Shown here: in pieces, positions 35,588-46,347 of the stretch
How the letters are laid out: every line of letters begins with the position of its first letter
Numbering within the stretch: position 1 is the stretch's first letter
Assembly: GCF_030272615.1 (NCBI RefSeq)
Contig: NC_081415.1
Coordinates: forward strand, 265,703,925-265,767,924
Source of the DNA: Cryptomeria japonica
Lineage: Eukaryota; Streptophyta; Pinopsida; Cupressales; Cupressaceae
Direction: 5' to 3'
DNA: 64,000 nt
Program-made: the position numbers and the translations under genes
The notes under the pieces: generated by a model
Databases searched by the model: none
Told to the model about the DNA's origin: nothing
Seen by the model: only the letters and a program-made list of their open reading frames with translations

Positions 35588-36129
35588 TTTATCCCCCACT
35601 TTAAAGAGATTATGAGCCTATGTAAATACTCACGGTAAAGTAGAAAAATGTAAGAGAGGAACAATTAGGAGCAAGATCACAAAGGAGATAAGACATCATT
35701 GATTTTAAGGAACCAAGACCCCAATCTTAGGATCTTAACTTACACAATCACATGCAAGGACACATAAAATAAGAAAAAACAAAAAGGCAAACAAAGACAA
35801 AAGACACACAACACAAGGGGGTTAGTACTAAAAACAAAAGGCTCCAAGTCAACTAGTTGAAGAGACCTCGATTATCAAAAAATTTAGCCACTAATATCAT
35901 TCTTGAAATTATATTGGAAGAACACAAGAAATCACATAAAATATAAGGAGCATTCATCAAATGATGAACCATTATCTACAAATAAAAAAAACTATGAGTT
36001 GACAAGGAAGAGAAAGGAGAGAACATGGATGCCACGAGCTAGAAAGATGTGTCATGCTATGTGATCCATGTTTGGGAGGAGAGTCAAAATGGTCTAGCTA
36101 TGTTTTTCTAGTTCCACTCACCCTACTAC

Positions 36130-36475
36130 ATATGTCGATGCTTGGTTTCAAGAGTTAATAATCTCATATAAGAATTTGTTTTGTTTGGTTTCAAGCATGA
36201 AATAACCTTTATAATACATGAAATTAAAAACAAATATGTCTAGTTTTGGGAACATGTTGTATGGGACTTTGTTTGTATGGTTTTGAGCATGTGTACCCCA
36301 TATAAAACATGAAATATATCATATAAGACTTTGTTTTGTCTGGTTTTGAGAATCACCTTGTATAAGACATATAAAAGGTTGCATTTGGTTTTAGGCATGA
36401 AACATCTCATATAAGACTTTGTTTTGTCTTGTTTCGAGAATGAACACCCCTTATAAGACATGCAAAATAGAGTAC
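36130..36475. repeat. degenerate tandem repeat, about 60-80-bp units
   Basis: The words CATATAAGACTTTGTTTTGT and GGTTTTGAGNATG recur four to five times with variants (for example near 36160, 36255, 36320 and 36408), separated by TATAAAACATGAAAT-like spacers. Confidence 0.7.
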
Positions 36476-36509
36476 AATATAGTACAAAGATGATGATATG
36501 TATGCCCCC

Positions 36510-36547
36510 CTTAAGATGTCAACATAGTGTTATGTTGATATCTTAAG
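36510..36547. other. 17-bp stem hairpin after TGTATGCCCCCC
   Basis: CTTAAGATGTCAACATA, loop GTGT, TATGTTGATATCTTAAG: 16 Watson-Crick pairs and one G-T wobble. A stem of different sequence sits after the same TGTATGCCCCCC word at 61131-61172. Confidence 0.8.
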
Positions 36548-37054
36548 GAAGATAGGGCTTCAACACCAAGGAGATATCCTTTTGTCAACAATGTGCATTA
36601 TTCCAAGCCAAAGAGATTTAAATCCTATAGGCGAGGAAAAGATAGTTGTAAAGAGATATCTTACAACAAGTGTAAAGTGAATCCTTGGAGGGGAAGAGCT
36701 ATTTTCTAAAATATATCTACTTCCAAGAGGATATTTTATACAAAAATAACATCATTGATGAAAAGAAAAGAAGGAGAACAAGAATGCATACCTTCCTCCT
36801 ATTGTTAGGCAAGGGATTCTTGAAGAAGGATGACACACTTTGGACCCAAAGTGAAGGATTTGTTTATAATATATGTACATTGCCAAATGAAGAAGAGGTT
36901 GTAAACAAGGATACACACCTCTTTGATAAGGGAGAATCCTTGAACAAACAACTTCACACAAAGAATAACATCTTATTGTAAGTAAACACCACTCAACAAA
37001 AGAAAAGTGGATCCTTAGAAAGGATAAAGGAAATCAATTCCCCCCAAGCATTAG

Positions 37055-37268
37055 AGATATAATACATAAGAAGATGTAGCACTTCAGGGAAAGAAAAGGT
37101 CCTAAACAAGGAGCAAACATGTACTCACATGAAGGAACATTCAGGGAAATAATTACACATCTTCCAAAGAGATATTATACATAAGAAGATGTAGCACTTC
37201 AGGGAAAGAAAAGGTCCTAAACAAGGAACACACATGTACTCACATGAAGGAGCATTCAATGCAAGAAA
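37055..37268. repeat. 115-bp tandem duplication
   Basis: AAGATGTAGCACTTCAGGGA starts at 37071 and again at 37186, and both copies carry AAAGGTCCTAAACAAGGA and CATGTACTCACATGAAGGA. They differ at few positions. Confidence 0.9.
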
Positions 37269-37438
37269 AGACATAAAGTTATGCATGATACAACATAATA
37301 GAAGAGGAAATCTCCAAAAAGGAGAGAGAGAGAGAGAGAGAATTGAATAAACTATCATTGCCCCCTAAGAAAAAAGACAATGAATAATTACGTTGCTACC
37401 CAAGTATGATTGTAATTGAAAATGCGTAACCAAGTATG

Positions 37439-37440
<2 letters not shown>

Positions 37441-37469
<29 letters not shown>

Positions 37470-37942
37470 TATACATACACATACTCATGCATGCACATAC
37501 TCATACACACATACACATATACAAATACTCACACATACACATGCATACACATACACACATACACATACATACATATATACATATACATACACTCATATAC
37601 ACATAATCACACATACACACATGCATGCATGCACACATACACATACACACATACACACATACATACACACATGCATACATGCATACATACATGTAAACTC
37701 ACACATATATTCACACATACACATGCATATACACACACATACTCACATATACACACATACATGTACATATACACATATACACATATACACATACACACAT
37801 ACATATACACATATGTACACATACATATAAAAATACACTCACACATATACACATACATATACATATACACACATACATATACACATATATATGTATACAC
37901 ACATACATACATACACACATACACATACGCATACACATACGC

Positions 37943-38009
<67 letters not shown>

Positions 38010-38026
38010 TGCACATACACACACAC

Positions 38027-38117
<91 letters not shown>

Positions 38118-38236
38118 TACATATACACACACATACATAGACACATGCACACACATACACAAACAAATACATATGTACACATGCATACACATACACATAC
38201 ATACACATACATACATACACACATGCATATACATAC
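37441..38236. repeat. CACATA-type microsatellite, about 800 bp
   Basis: Hexameric CACATA with ACAT, CATACA and GCATAC interruptions; the core from about 37945 to 38120 is nearly pure. It abuts the chromovirus LTR (TGATGCAAAG at 38237). Long frames of His-Thr or Cys-Met-Val repeats in it are artefacts. Confidence 0.97.
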
Positions 38237-38771
38237 TGATGCAAAGACCTACCCAAAACTCCTAATAGAAAGCCCAAATCAGGTTAGGCTAGTGACCCTT
38301 CAACCACTCACAAGGGCCCTGCAAGGAAGGACTCTAAACCTTGGATGAAACTCCACATACATTCCCTAGTCTTAGGCCTACTCAAGATGAGTAACATGAT
38401 TCAACTCTTCAAACAGGCTTTACCGGTAAGATGAGTAAAAGGCTTCAACTCTTCTAACAGGATTTACTGGTGATCCCCACTCCTTGGGATTTTGTATTTG
38501 GTCAACACACAACATCTAAGACCACTTTCAAACACTGTTTTTGATCTTGGGCATCAAATCCTTATACCTCCTTTGTAAACCTACCCCTCTGGCTAGTAGC
38601 CCTCCTAGACTGGTGTTTTGGCCTTAACTAAAAAATATTCCACACACCCATACAAACAAATTATCATTTCAAACACACTTTTGGAAGATATACAGATTCC
38701 CAAAATTGTTTGGTCAGATCTGTAAATATAAGGTCTGCTCCTTCAAAGGCTAAGAGACCTAATAGGGGCAA
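38237..38771 (-). repeat. 3' LTR of the chromovirus, first part
   Basis: Matches 47809-48334 closely (ACCTACCCAAAACTCCTAAT, GCTTTACCGGTAAGATGA and so on). The LTR is interrupted at 38771 by the rearranged copia-type element and resumes at 44113. The total length of the two parts, about 1.5 kb, equals that of the complete copy at 47809-49281. Confidence 0.9.
38767..38771. repeat. target-site duplication GGCAA, left copy
   Basis: GGCAA before TGTTGGCAT, repeated at 44113-44117. The uninterrupted LTR copy has GAGGCAATTAG at this place, which confirms the insertion point. Confidence 0.85.
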
Positions 38772-39315
38772 TGTTGGCATATGGAGACTCCAATGAGACA
38801 TTGTGTGTGATTGAAGGTTTTTTCATTGATGGCAACCTTGCAATCCTATGGCATCGGCAAGACTTCATACCGGCAAAGCATTACACAAGCAAGACAGTGC
38901 ACCAACATCAACAAGATCACTCTACACCAGCACTGACACCAGCACAGAAGAAAAGATGTATACCAGCATAAAGGCCAACAAGATTTTTGATATGTAATAT
39001 TTTGTTTATTATTGTAAGCCAACTTGGCAAATTGTAAAATGACTCTTGTATATAAAGGAGATCATTGTAGACATTTAAAGAGTAAGGTAGCAAGCATAAA
39101 GAAAATTATTAGGCAGACCTAATGTGCAAATTATAGGTCAAGGGTATATGTAAAGAACAAAGTTAGAACCGGTACTGAATCTGGCATTGGAGATGCTATT
39201 GTAAAGTAGTACAGATCTTTGGATTAGTATAATCCTCATTGTAAGTTAGTGTGACTTCTCATTGAGCAGTGAGCTCTAGGCAGTTGGCCTTCCTGCATGT
39301 GCAGGCCCCTATTGT
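38772..39315 (+). repeat. left LTR part, plus orientation
   Basis: 544 bp starting TGTTGGCATATGGAGACTCC, with TATATAAAG at 39049-39057 and the conserved box ATTGAGCAGTGAGCTCTAGG at 39261-39280, ending at CCCCTATTGT. It pairs with the reverse complement of 39357-39900 at an estimated 90-95% identity by eye. Confidence 0.9.
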
Positions 39316-39900
39316 GACCCACAATATTCACTCACTGGCCAATAAGAGAATGTTACTTACAATAGGGGCCTGCACATGTAGGAAGGCCAACTTCCTAGAG
39401 CTCACTACTCAATGAGAAGTCACACTGACTTACAGTGAGGATTATACTAATCCAAAGATCTGTACTGCTTTACAATAGCATCTCCAATGCCAAATTCAGT
39501 ACCGGTTCTAACTCTGTTCTTTACATATACCCTTGACCTATAATTCGCACATTAGGTCTGCCTAATAATTTTCTTTATGCTCACTACCTTACTCTCTAAA
39601 TGTCTACAATGATCTCCTTTATATGCAAGAGTCATTTTACAATTTGCCAAGTCAGCTTACAATAATAAACAAAATATTACATATCAAAAATCCTGTCGAC
39701 CTTTATGCCAGTATACATCTTTTCTTCTATGCCAGTGCTGGTGCCGATGTAGTGATCTTGTTGATGCTGGTGCACTGTCTTGCTTGTGTAATGCTTTGTC
39801 GGTATGAAGTCTTGCCAGTGCCATAGGATTGCAAGGTTGCCATCAATGACAAAACCTTCAATCACACACAATGTCTCATTGGAGTGCCCATATGCCAACA
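39316..39900 (-). repeat. inverted LTR part
   Basis: In sense (minus) it starts TGTTGGCATATGGGCACTCC at 39900, directly after the polypurine tract, and reaches 43 bases further into the LTR than the left arm does, ending at ...AATATTGTGGGTC. Together with 38772-39315 it forms a head-to-head palindrome with a spacer of about 43 bases. Confidence 0.9.
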
Positions 39901-40122
39901 ATCTCCCCCTTTGGCATTGATGGCAACACTCATGAGAAATATCAAAAAGTGTCCAAAATATGTAGTCCAAAAATTTTTTACCAAAAAGAATATTTACCAA
40001 AAATATGGAGGGCTCCCCCTGAGCATATGATTCCTATCTTTGAACTTTCTCATCCTACTACTCCCCCTTTGGCATCAATGACAAAGGTTGTCAAGATGTT
40101 AGTAGAGTTTGTAGTCATATCC
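39901..40122 (-). other. polypurine tract and 3' untranslated region of the inverted interior
   Basis: In sense CCAAAGGGGGAGAT (39901-39914) directly precedes the LTR start, as a copia polypurine tract should. Two more such blocks lie at about 40011-40020 and 40060-40071 (sense GCCAAAGGGGGAG in the second). No ORF. Confidence 0.85.
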
Positions 40123-43100
40123 TCAACCTTGTAGTTGGGTAGTTATTATCTGAAAAAGATCACCCAAAATTAAGTTTATACTATCCATAAACTTTTTGCT
40201 ATCTTTTATTGCTATTTCAGTCCTCTTCACAGTACCGGTGAGATGCTGTAATTGCTCTGCTGGTGTTTTACTTCCCTATGCTAATGCCTCTGAGATTTCC
40301 TTCCACAAAGATGCTAGATGGTCCAATCTTGGACTTAGTTTGGATCTCAAGTGTTTTGCCTTGTTTATTATTCTCTCTTTCTCTCTTTCCTATTTAAGCA
40401 ATTCTTCCTCAAAATTTGCTAACTTATCTTCAAAAACAGATAGTGAATCCGATGAGTTGACAAAATTGTCTGCAAGCTTATTTATCTCATCCTATGTCTT
40501 GCTTATTTTCTTATCAATATCTACAGTCAAGAAGTTTGTTTTGCATGTGTCTTTATACAAATTTTAATATTCTTTTAACAAACTACATAATTCCGGTAGA
40601 AGTGTGTCAAAGTCTCTGTTACACTTCTTTATTTCTTCTTCAAAGAATTTCTGTTTCTCCCTTTCTACTATGTCCTTTACTGATTCTTCCTTTATTTTAT
40701 CAATATTTCCAGAAATGTATTTACATAATGTATCCAACTGTCCTAAAGAATCTTTATTATCTATATTACAATTAGGAGCAATTATCTTCAAAATTGGTAT
40801 TGAATCATCTATTGCTTTGTAAGCCTGTGAGCTGCAGTCAGTTATTTTCTTAATGGATTCAAGCAATACCTCAGTCACATTAGTTGACTTGAATGTTGAT
40901 GATGATCCAAGAGTCTGAGTACCGGTGGAAGTGACCATGCTTGTATTGACCTCTGGCAGGTCAGTTTGTGTCTGCATTTCCTTTAGCACTGGTTTTCCTA
41001 CTTCATTGCTTACCGGTGGCATTGTTTCCTTGTGAACCTGTTCTGGAGCCTTTAGCTCTATCGATTTCTCTATTTGTGCCTCATATTCCATCTTTTTCCC
41101 TGTATCCTTTGCCGATTGCTCTGTATCTCCTGTTACCGGAGGCTTTTTAGCCATATCTGACTTTTTAGTTGTATCTTTATCAACTGTTATGTTGATCTTT
41201 TGGGTATCAACATTTACAGTGTATAGGACTTTAGGATTTGGATTACTATCCTCTACATCCATGCTTTCTACTGTCGGTTGGTCTTCAGGAGTTGTGATTT
41301 TCATAGGTGGAGGTAGGTTGTCTTTAACCTTTATGCTTGGAGGTCCACCAACTTTGCCTTTCCCTTTGTCCTTATCCTTCTGATAAACCTTAATAGGCTT
41401 AGGATTCCTCTATTCTTCTATAACTCTTCCTACCATCAGTGATATTTGCCGATGTGCAATGGAGAAAATAGTCTGGTTTGCCTGAGCAATTAGATCATCA
41501 ATTTCCTTTGGGGAGTTTACCGGATATACAACAAGTAGTTTTTCTATTTTTATTTTCTTGTCTAATTCAATCACTCCTTGCCGTCTGGCCTCAAGTCTTT
41601 TGTATAAATCATCAGGTATTTCATTGATAACTTCCATCAAAAACTTTTTGAACATGTCCATATGCAGTATTACACTCTCCTCAACTTGCTCTTTCTCATC
41701 AGTAGATAGGGTGTCATAAATTTTCCCTATGTTTTTCAGTTTTCCTTCCTCTGTGATCTCATTTAGCAATATGTCTAGAGGTGCCAAGTCAGTTTTTGTC
41801 TTTTTCTTTTTCTTAGGAGTCAGCTTCTTTTTAGGTGTGACCTTTCTGACTAGAGATCTCACAACTTGTTGCTTCTACCTTGTCCTTCTAGGTGAAGGAG
41901 TGGTTGCCCCTGAGGGATCTCTTTTTCTAACAACTCTTTTAAAAGTTGTTGGCATGTCACCTTCCGAAGAAGTGCCTACCAGTGATAGATGAGCTTCAGG
42001 TTGTGGGGCAGCCAACTCATCTTCAGTTATGCTGGTTTTCTTTAATACATCTTCCTTAATGGCTTTTGCTTGTCTGGATCCTTTTCTCACAAATGCCTCT
42101 ACCTTCTTCACTCTTTTCTTGGACTATATTTGGCTTTCTATGGTTTTAGCACTACCAAATACTTCTTCCTTAGGTTCATTGGGGGCTTCTAGAAGTGCTT
42201 TGGCATAAGTTTCAACTATGTGGTCATCTATCTCATAGCCCATTTCTGTTACCTAGATTGTCCTTGGGATGACTACTTCCATCCATATTTCATCCTTTTT
42301 AATAACAAAGCATATATCATCTTTGTATTTATCTATAATTTTCTGAGATAACCTTATCCTTTTCTTCATTTTTGTCTTTAAAGTCATGAATGTTGTTTTC
42401 CTTGTTCTCACCCATGGTATTAAATAGTTCTATCAATCGCTTTCCTATTGGTATGTCATATCCTAGTTCTTTATATCCTATACCGGGAACCTATTTTGTT
42501 ATATGATGCATTAGGCATACTAACAGATTTCCAAATCTGAAAGTTCCTTTCTTATCCTTCTTTATCTTTCCAAGGTTGTCTATCAGTTCATCCTTTAACC
42601 ATTCACAGATGTCAATTTTTGTATTGTCTGTTATCATATCATAAGTACTCTTAATGCATAAACTTGAAACTGAGTTAAGTCTATTAGCATGAGTGGCTTT
42701 GTAACCTAATATCATACTTAAGAATCTCACATTTGTATCCTTTACATCGTTAACCCTTAGAGATCTTTTATCAAATGTTGCACCTGTTAGGTCTATTACT
42801 AAATCATTTGAAACCTTCTTGTTTTTGTCTGGTCTTTTACCAGTGGCCGGTAACCCTGTGACAGCCTTTACCGCTTCCTTGGTGATCTTATGAATTGCAT
42901 CTAACCAGAAAAATTCTCCATGAACTCTGCTTAACACTATCCTAATCACATCTTTAGGAAATTCAGGAATGCTAAGGATTTCTGTGAATCCTAGGGTTTC
43001 AATAACCTCGTGTTCAGCTTTAACATTGCCGGTATCATCACATATCTCAGTTTTATACATGGTTTTGATTTCCTCATCTCCTAACTCTTCAATATTGCAG

Positions 43101-43279
43101 GGGATGTACATTCTAGGGTCTTCATCATATACAACACCTTTAGGAATTTGAGAAAATGCACCTAAGGTATCATCCTTCTTTGCTATTTTGGGGACTAACT
43201 GAAATACGGGCTTAGGTCTTTTAATTACTTCCACAATAGTAGGGTTTGCTATGTATTCAATTGCAGAGGTGGATGCCAT
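40123..43279 (-). pseudogene. long unidentified frame carried by the copia-type element
   Basis: About 1050 codons from ATG 43279 (MASTSAIEYIANPTIVEV) to a TGA at 40123, broken by several stops and shifts into open pieces 42491-43279, 41875-42111, 41410-41862 and 40564-41304. The first 260 residues look globular, with FFWLDAIHKITKEAVKAVTG then LPATGKRP, NDLVIDLTGATFDKRSLRVN and CEWLKDELIDNLGKIKKDKK. The rest is Lys/Glu/Thr-rich with basic clusters (TPKKKLTPKKKKKTK) and ends in probable coiled coil. No pol motif. A TATA box lies about 140 bases upstream. It may be an env-position accessory frame of a copia lineage or a captured gene; I do not know its function. Confidence 0.7.
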
Positions 43280-43578
43280 GATTAAATACCTTTTTTTGTC
43301 TTGGATGAATGATTGCTTGGAGTGTGCTTGCTTCTTGCTCGAAATGCCTTAGCTCAGAATCTTCGCGCTCTCTGAAAGTTTGAAATCACGGTAAAATGAA
43401 ATGGAGCCAAAAACTTATTTTATAAAGTCTTTTTCGCTATCTACCACATTAATTGCATGCCAGTTAAGTATTCACTTAACATTGTTTGTGGGTTAAGTAA
43501 TTTTCAACTTCTTATCTCTAACCGAGGGAATAATAGCACATGTGTCATTAGATTGCCAAACCATCAAGGAAATTTTCT
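43280..43578 (-). other. spacer between gag piece and accessory frame
   Basis: Non-coding, 299 bases. It contains the TATAAAAT listed separately. No pol remnant is visible, so pol was lost cleanly or never present in this copy. Confidence 0.6.
43417..43424 (-). promoter_or_regulatory. possible internal promoter TATA box
   Basis: Sense GACTTTATAAAATAAG, 138 bases upstream of ATG 43279, in otherwise non-coding sequence. Position and sequence suit a TATA box, but there is no other promoter evidence. Confidence 0.35.
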
Positions 43579-43880
43579 TCAATTAGATGAAGAACTTCCT
43601 GTCGGTGGAGCACTGCTCTGTCTTGTCGGTGAAGCATTTGTTGGTTCTACCGGTGGAGGAGTATTCCCAATGTTTAGATTAGCTTTTCTAATCCAGTGCT
43701 TTGAGAATTCTTGCTTAACTTCTTCAAATTTTTCTTTTCCTTTCAAGCTAGCACTTTTGTTGTCTACCGGTGTACTTTTACTTCTACAAAATTTAGCAAT
43801 ATGACCAATTTTGTTACATGCATAACAAGTTACATTATTTTTCTGAATAGCTTTACCATAACCTATGTTGGTTTGTGTTC
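43579..43880 (-). pseudogene. gag C-terminus with zinc knuckle
   Basis: Minus-strand sense enters from the LTR junction at about 43880 and reads TNIGYGKAIQKNN, the CCHC knuckle CYACNKIGHIAKFC, SKHWIRKANLNIGNTPPP and a Ser/Thr/Pro-rich tail to a stop at 43579. The upstream gag is missing: the apparent ATG at 43929 lies in LTR sequence of the opposite orientation. The knuckle binds element RNA during packaging. Confidence 0.85.
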
Positions 43881-44112
43881 TGTGGGTCACAAATCCCATC
43901 GAGGTTTTTCCCACACCGGGTTTCCTCATTAAACATCTTGTGTTATGGTGTTCTTTTCATGTGGATGTTTCTAATTTTGTTTATTGCATTAATTCTTGCA
44001 TACCAGTATACTGCTATTTTATGTTATGCATGTTTTAACTTAAGAAAGTCTTATCATCGATTAGATACTGATTCACCCCCCCCCCCTCTCAGTATCTGTG
44101 GGAATCCTAATA
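43881..44112 (+). repeat. right LTR part, plus orientation
   Basis: Starts TGTGGGTCACAAATCCCATC and continues with the GAGGTTTTTCCCACACC block of copia U5 regions. It has an 11-base poly-C run inside a perfect 9-bp stem (AGATACTGA 44063-44071, TCAGTATCT 44089-44097) and ends ATCCTAATA, followed by the GGCAA duplication. Confidence 0.88.
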
Positions 44113-44117
44113 GGCAA
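44113..44117. repeat. target-site duplication GGCAA, right copy
   Basis: Same as 38767-38771. Confidence 0.85.
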
Positions 44118-45076
44118 TTAGCCCTATTTTCCAAAGCAACTACCTCTATCAATAGACCAAATGAAGAATCACCTTAATGGGCATGTGGGGGGTAGTGAGA
44201 AACTTATAATTCCAGGGTTGTATGCATGTAATCCTTCGCTAAGACAATTTATGATGACTGTCCTAAAACTTGTCCTAGGTAGTCACATAGAGATTCCTAC
44301 CTAAATCTATTCATTCCTCCACACAACAAAATATTCCCTTCAAAAAAACATGAAAACATTAGAATAAAAAGGCTTATCCTGCATCCCTCCAAAGGAAGAG
44401 TCTTCTAATGGACCAAAGTGCAAGATAAAGCCATTTTGGTTCAAAACCCTCTCCAAACCCTAAATTTTTGGGTTACAGTCAGTAGAATGAAGGTTTCTCT
44501 CTACTCCCAAACAATTAAGACCTTAGACCACCACCAAAAGAAAACTAGCTCATCCTCCTATCTATTCCATGGATTTTGGGGTTCAAACCAATCTGTACAG
44601 TCACGTACAACACCTACAAACTCAAAATTTTTGGGCAAACTAAAGTATTTTAAATATTACTGATTCTCAAAACTCCAACTCCAATCGATAGAAACCTTAG
44701 GAATAGAGCCCACAAGGATTATACAACTCTCCAACCATTTCCCACCGAATTTGGAGTAGGTTGGAGCCATTGAAAGGCTTTCCCAACTGAATTACAAAAA
44801 GTTGCACTTTTGCACTCAAAATTTGCATTTTACAAAAGTTGCATTTTTGCATTTTTTCTCACAAAGTTATCATACTTCCTAAGGTTGGGATCCACACACA
44901 TGGACTGACCAAACACACACAAAACATGTGTAAAAAATATTAAACATGAATCTAAACCATCTACTACCCCTCTTTACCACATTGTCCCAATTGGCTTCTC
45001 AAATTGCCTAATTGGTGACATGGGCTTACATGGTGGGGTTTATTTGTATACATGAAACACAAGACACTCTAACACA
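44113..45076 (-). repeat. 3' LTR of the chromovirus, second part
   Basis: Continues the LTR after the insertion and aligns with 48328-49281 through GCAATTAGCCCTATTTTCC, CATGTGGGG and CCTAAGGTTGGGATCCACAC. It ends CTCTAACACA; in sense the LTR starts TGTGTTAGAGTGTC, preceded by a purine-rich tract (AGGACCATTAGGA). Confidence 0.9.
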
Positions 45077-45087
45077 TCCTAATGGTC

Positions 45088-46347
45088 CTATTCTTCATCC
45101 TCAGGGTCATGAATAGCTTGTTGATGAGGTTTTCCTTCACCATACTCCTCGAGAGAAGAGATCTCAAGCCCACTTGAGATCAGGGTTTGTAAATCTGTAC
45201 CATGATTGGATATTTTCTCACTTGTCATCCAAACCGCCTCCGAGTCTGGTTTATCTTGCCAAGCCACCAAATACTCATTGTACTCCTTGTTCCTTGTCTT
45301 CTTTGTGACTCTAGTGTCAATCACTTTTCTCAACTTAGGTGATTCCTGCCTTGGAATATCATTATCTTTTGCAACCTGCATTGGTTCTTCTTCTTCACTG
45401 TCAGTACCTTTGAAAAGTGTAAGATCACACACATTAAAAATAGGTGATAATCCAAGATCAAGAGGGAGTTGGATCTCATAGCTATTTTGTCCACACTTAT
45501 TCACTATCTGACATGGTCCAATCTTCCTTTGCATGAGTTTGGTATATTTTCCTTTCGGTAGTCTCTCCTTCTTCAAATGTACCCATACCAAATCCCCAAC
45601 ATTAAACTGTACATCTCTCTTCTTCTTATCAGCATGAGCTTTATACTTCACTATAGATTTTTGGAGATGAGACTTGACTTGGTCATGCACCTCTTTAATG
45701 GCTGATGCAAAAGATTCACCATCTACACCAATGGCTTCTTCTTTGGGTAGATCTCTTAACTCCAACACTCCCCTTGGGTGTATACCATAAACAATCTGAA
45801 AAGGAGATTTATCGATACACCTATTTATGGTGTCATTGTATGAGAATTCTGCCTGTGACAAAATGTTATCCCACTTCTCTCCATGTTGCCTTGTCAAACA
45901 CCTTAATAGGTTTCCTAATGAAATATTGATAACTTCAGTTTGCCCATCTGTTTGAGGATGGTAGGATGATGAGAAAGCTAGGTTAGTTCCCGACTTCTTC
46001 CAAAGAGTCCTCCAAAATTGGCCTATGAACTTCACATCTCTGTCTAAAACAATGTTTAGGGGAAATCCATGTATCCAAACTATCTCTTTGAAGAATAGGT
46101 CTGCAACATATGATGCATCACAAGAAGTCTTACATTGCAAGAAATGAGCCATTTTACTAAACCTATCCACTACTACAAAGACACTATCAAATCCTCTCCT
46201 TGTTCTAGGCAAACCCAAGACAAAGTCCATACTTATGCTCTCCCATGGCCTAGAAGGAATGGGTAAAGGCTGATATAAACCTGCATTTGTAGACTTCCCC
46301 TTGGCTTTCTGACATATGACACATGTTTCCACAAAATTTCTCACATC
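45088..46347 (-). pseudogene. chromovirus integrase with C-terminal chromodomain
   Basis: A 418-codon open frame, separated from RNase H by one TAG (46348-46350). It begins inside the H2C2 zinc finger (CVICQKAKG). The D-D-E triad is visible in SMDFVLGLP, IVLDRDVKFIG and SSSYHPQTDGQTEVIN. The GPY/F-like region is KLMQRKIGPCQIVNK. The chromodomain is at about residues 341-382 with VIDTRV, YNEYLVAWQDKP and AVWMTSEKI. It ends in an acidic tail. Integrase would insert the cDNA, and the chromodomain would direct it to modified chromatin. This frame itself is undamaged. Confidence 0.93.

Larger units (their letters stand above)
35588..37440 (-). other. 3' internal region upstream of the gypsy-type LTR, non-coding
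   Basis: It starts with the polypurine tract (35588-35606). No pol sequence is visible. Contents are a degenerate tandem repeat (36130-36475), a near-perfect hairpin (36510-36547) preceded by TGTATGCCCCCC, a 115-bp tandem duplication (37055-37268) and a GA run near 37323. The matching region at 60819-61561 has the same order of tract and hairpin, so this may be the 3' untranslated region of a related element. Confidence 0.5.
38772..44112. mobile_element. copia-type element with inverted interior and palindromic LTR arms
   Basis: Order on the plus strand: left LTR part in plus orientation (38772-39315), the same LTR part inverted (39316-39900), polypurine tract and interior on the minus strand (39901-43880), then the remaining LTR part in plus orientation (43881-44112). 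The outer ends are TGTTGG and CCTAATA (CA changed to TA), flanked by GGCAA. The interior has a gag zinc knuckle and a long unidentified frame but no protease, integrase, RT or RNase H. Both internal LTR breaks lie at or near the same LTR position, around GTGGGTCACAA, with TTGT shared at the left junction. Confidence 0.85.

Noticed and set aside
37491-38348. Long open frames on both strands, up to 285 codons
   Set aside because: They are translations of the CACATA microsatellite (Thr-His-Ile or Cys-Met-Val repeats), not genes. The same applies to 49314-50007.
38772-38971. 66-codon plus-strand ORF and a related 107-codon minus-strand ORF at 39677-40000 with very similar products
   Set aside because: Both are translations of the same LTR in two orientations; the similarity reflects the palindrome, not a gene pair.
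38758-44120. Apparent 12-14-base duplication CCTAATAGG..CAA around the rearranged copia element
   Set aside because: The inserted LTR ends in CCTAATA by itself (probably CCTAACA originally, as in copia A), so only GGCAA is the duplication; the extra match is coincidence.
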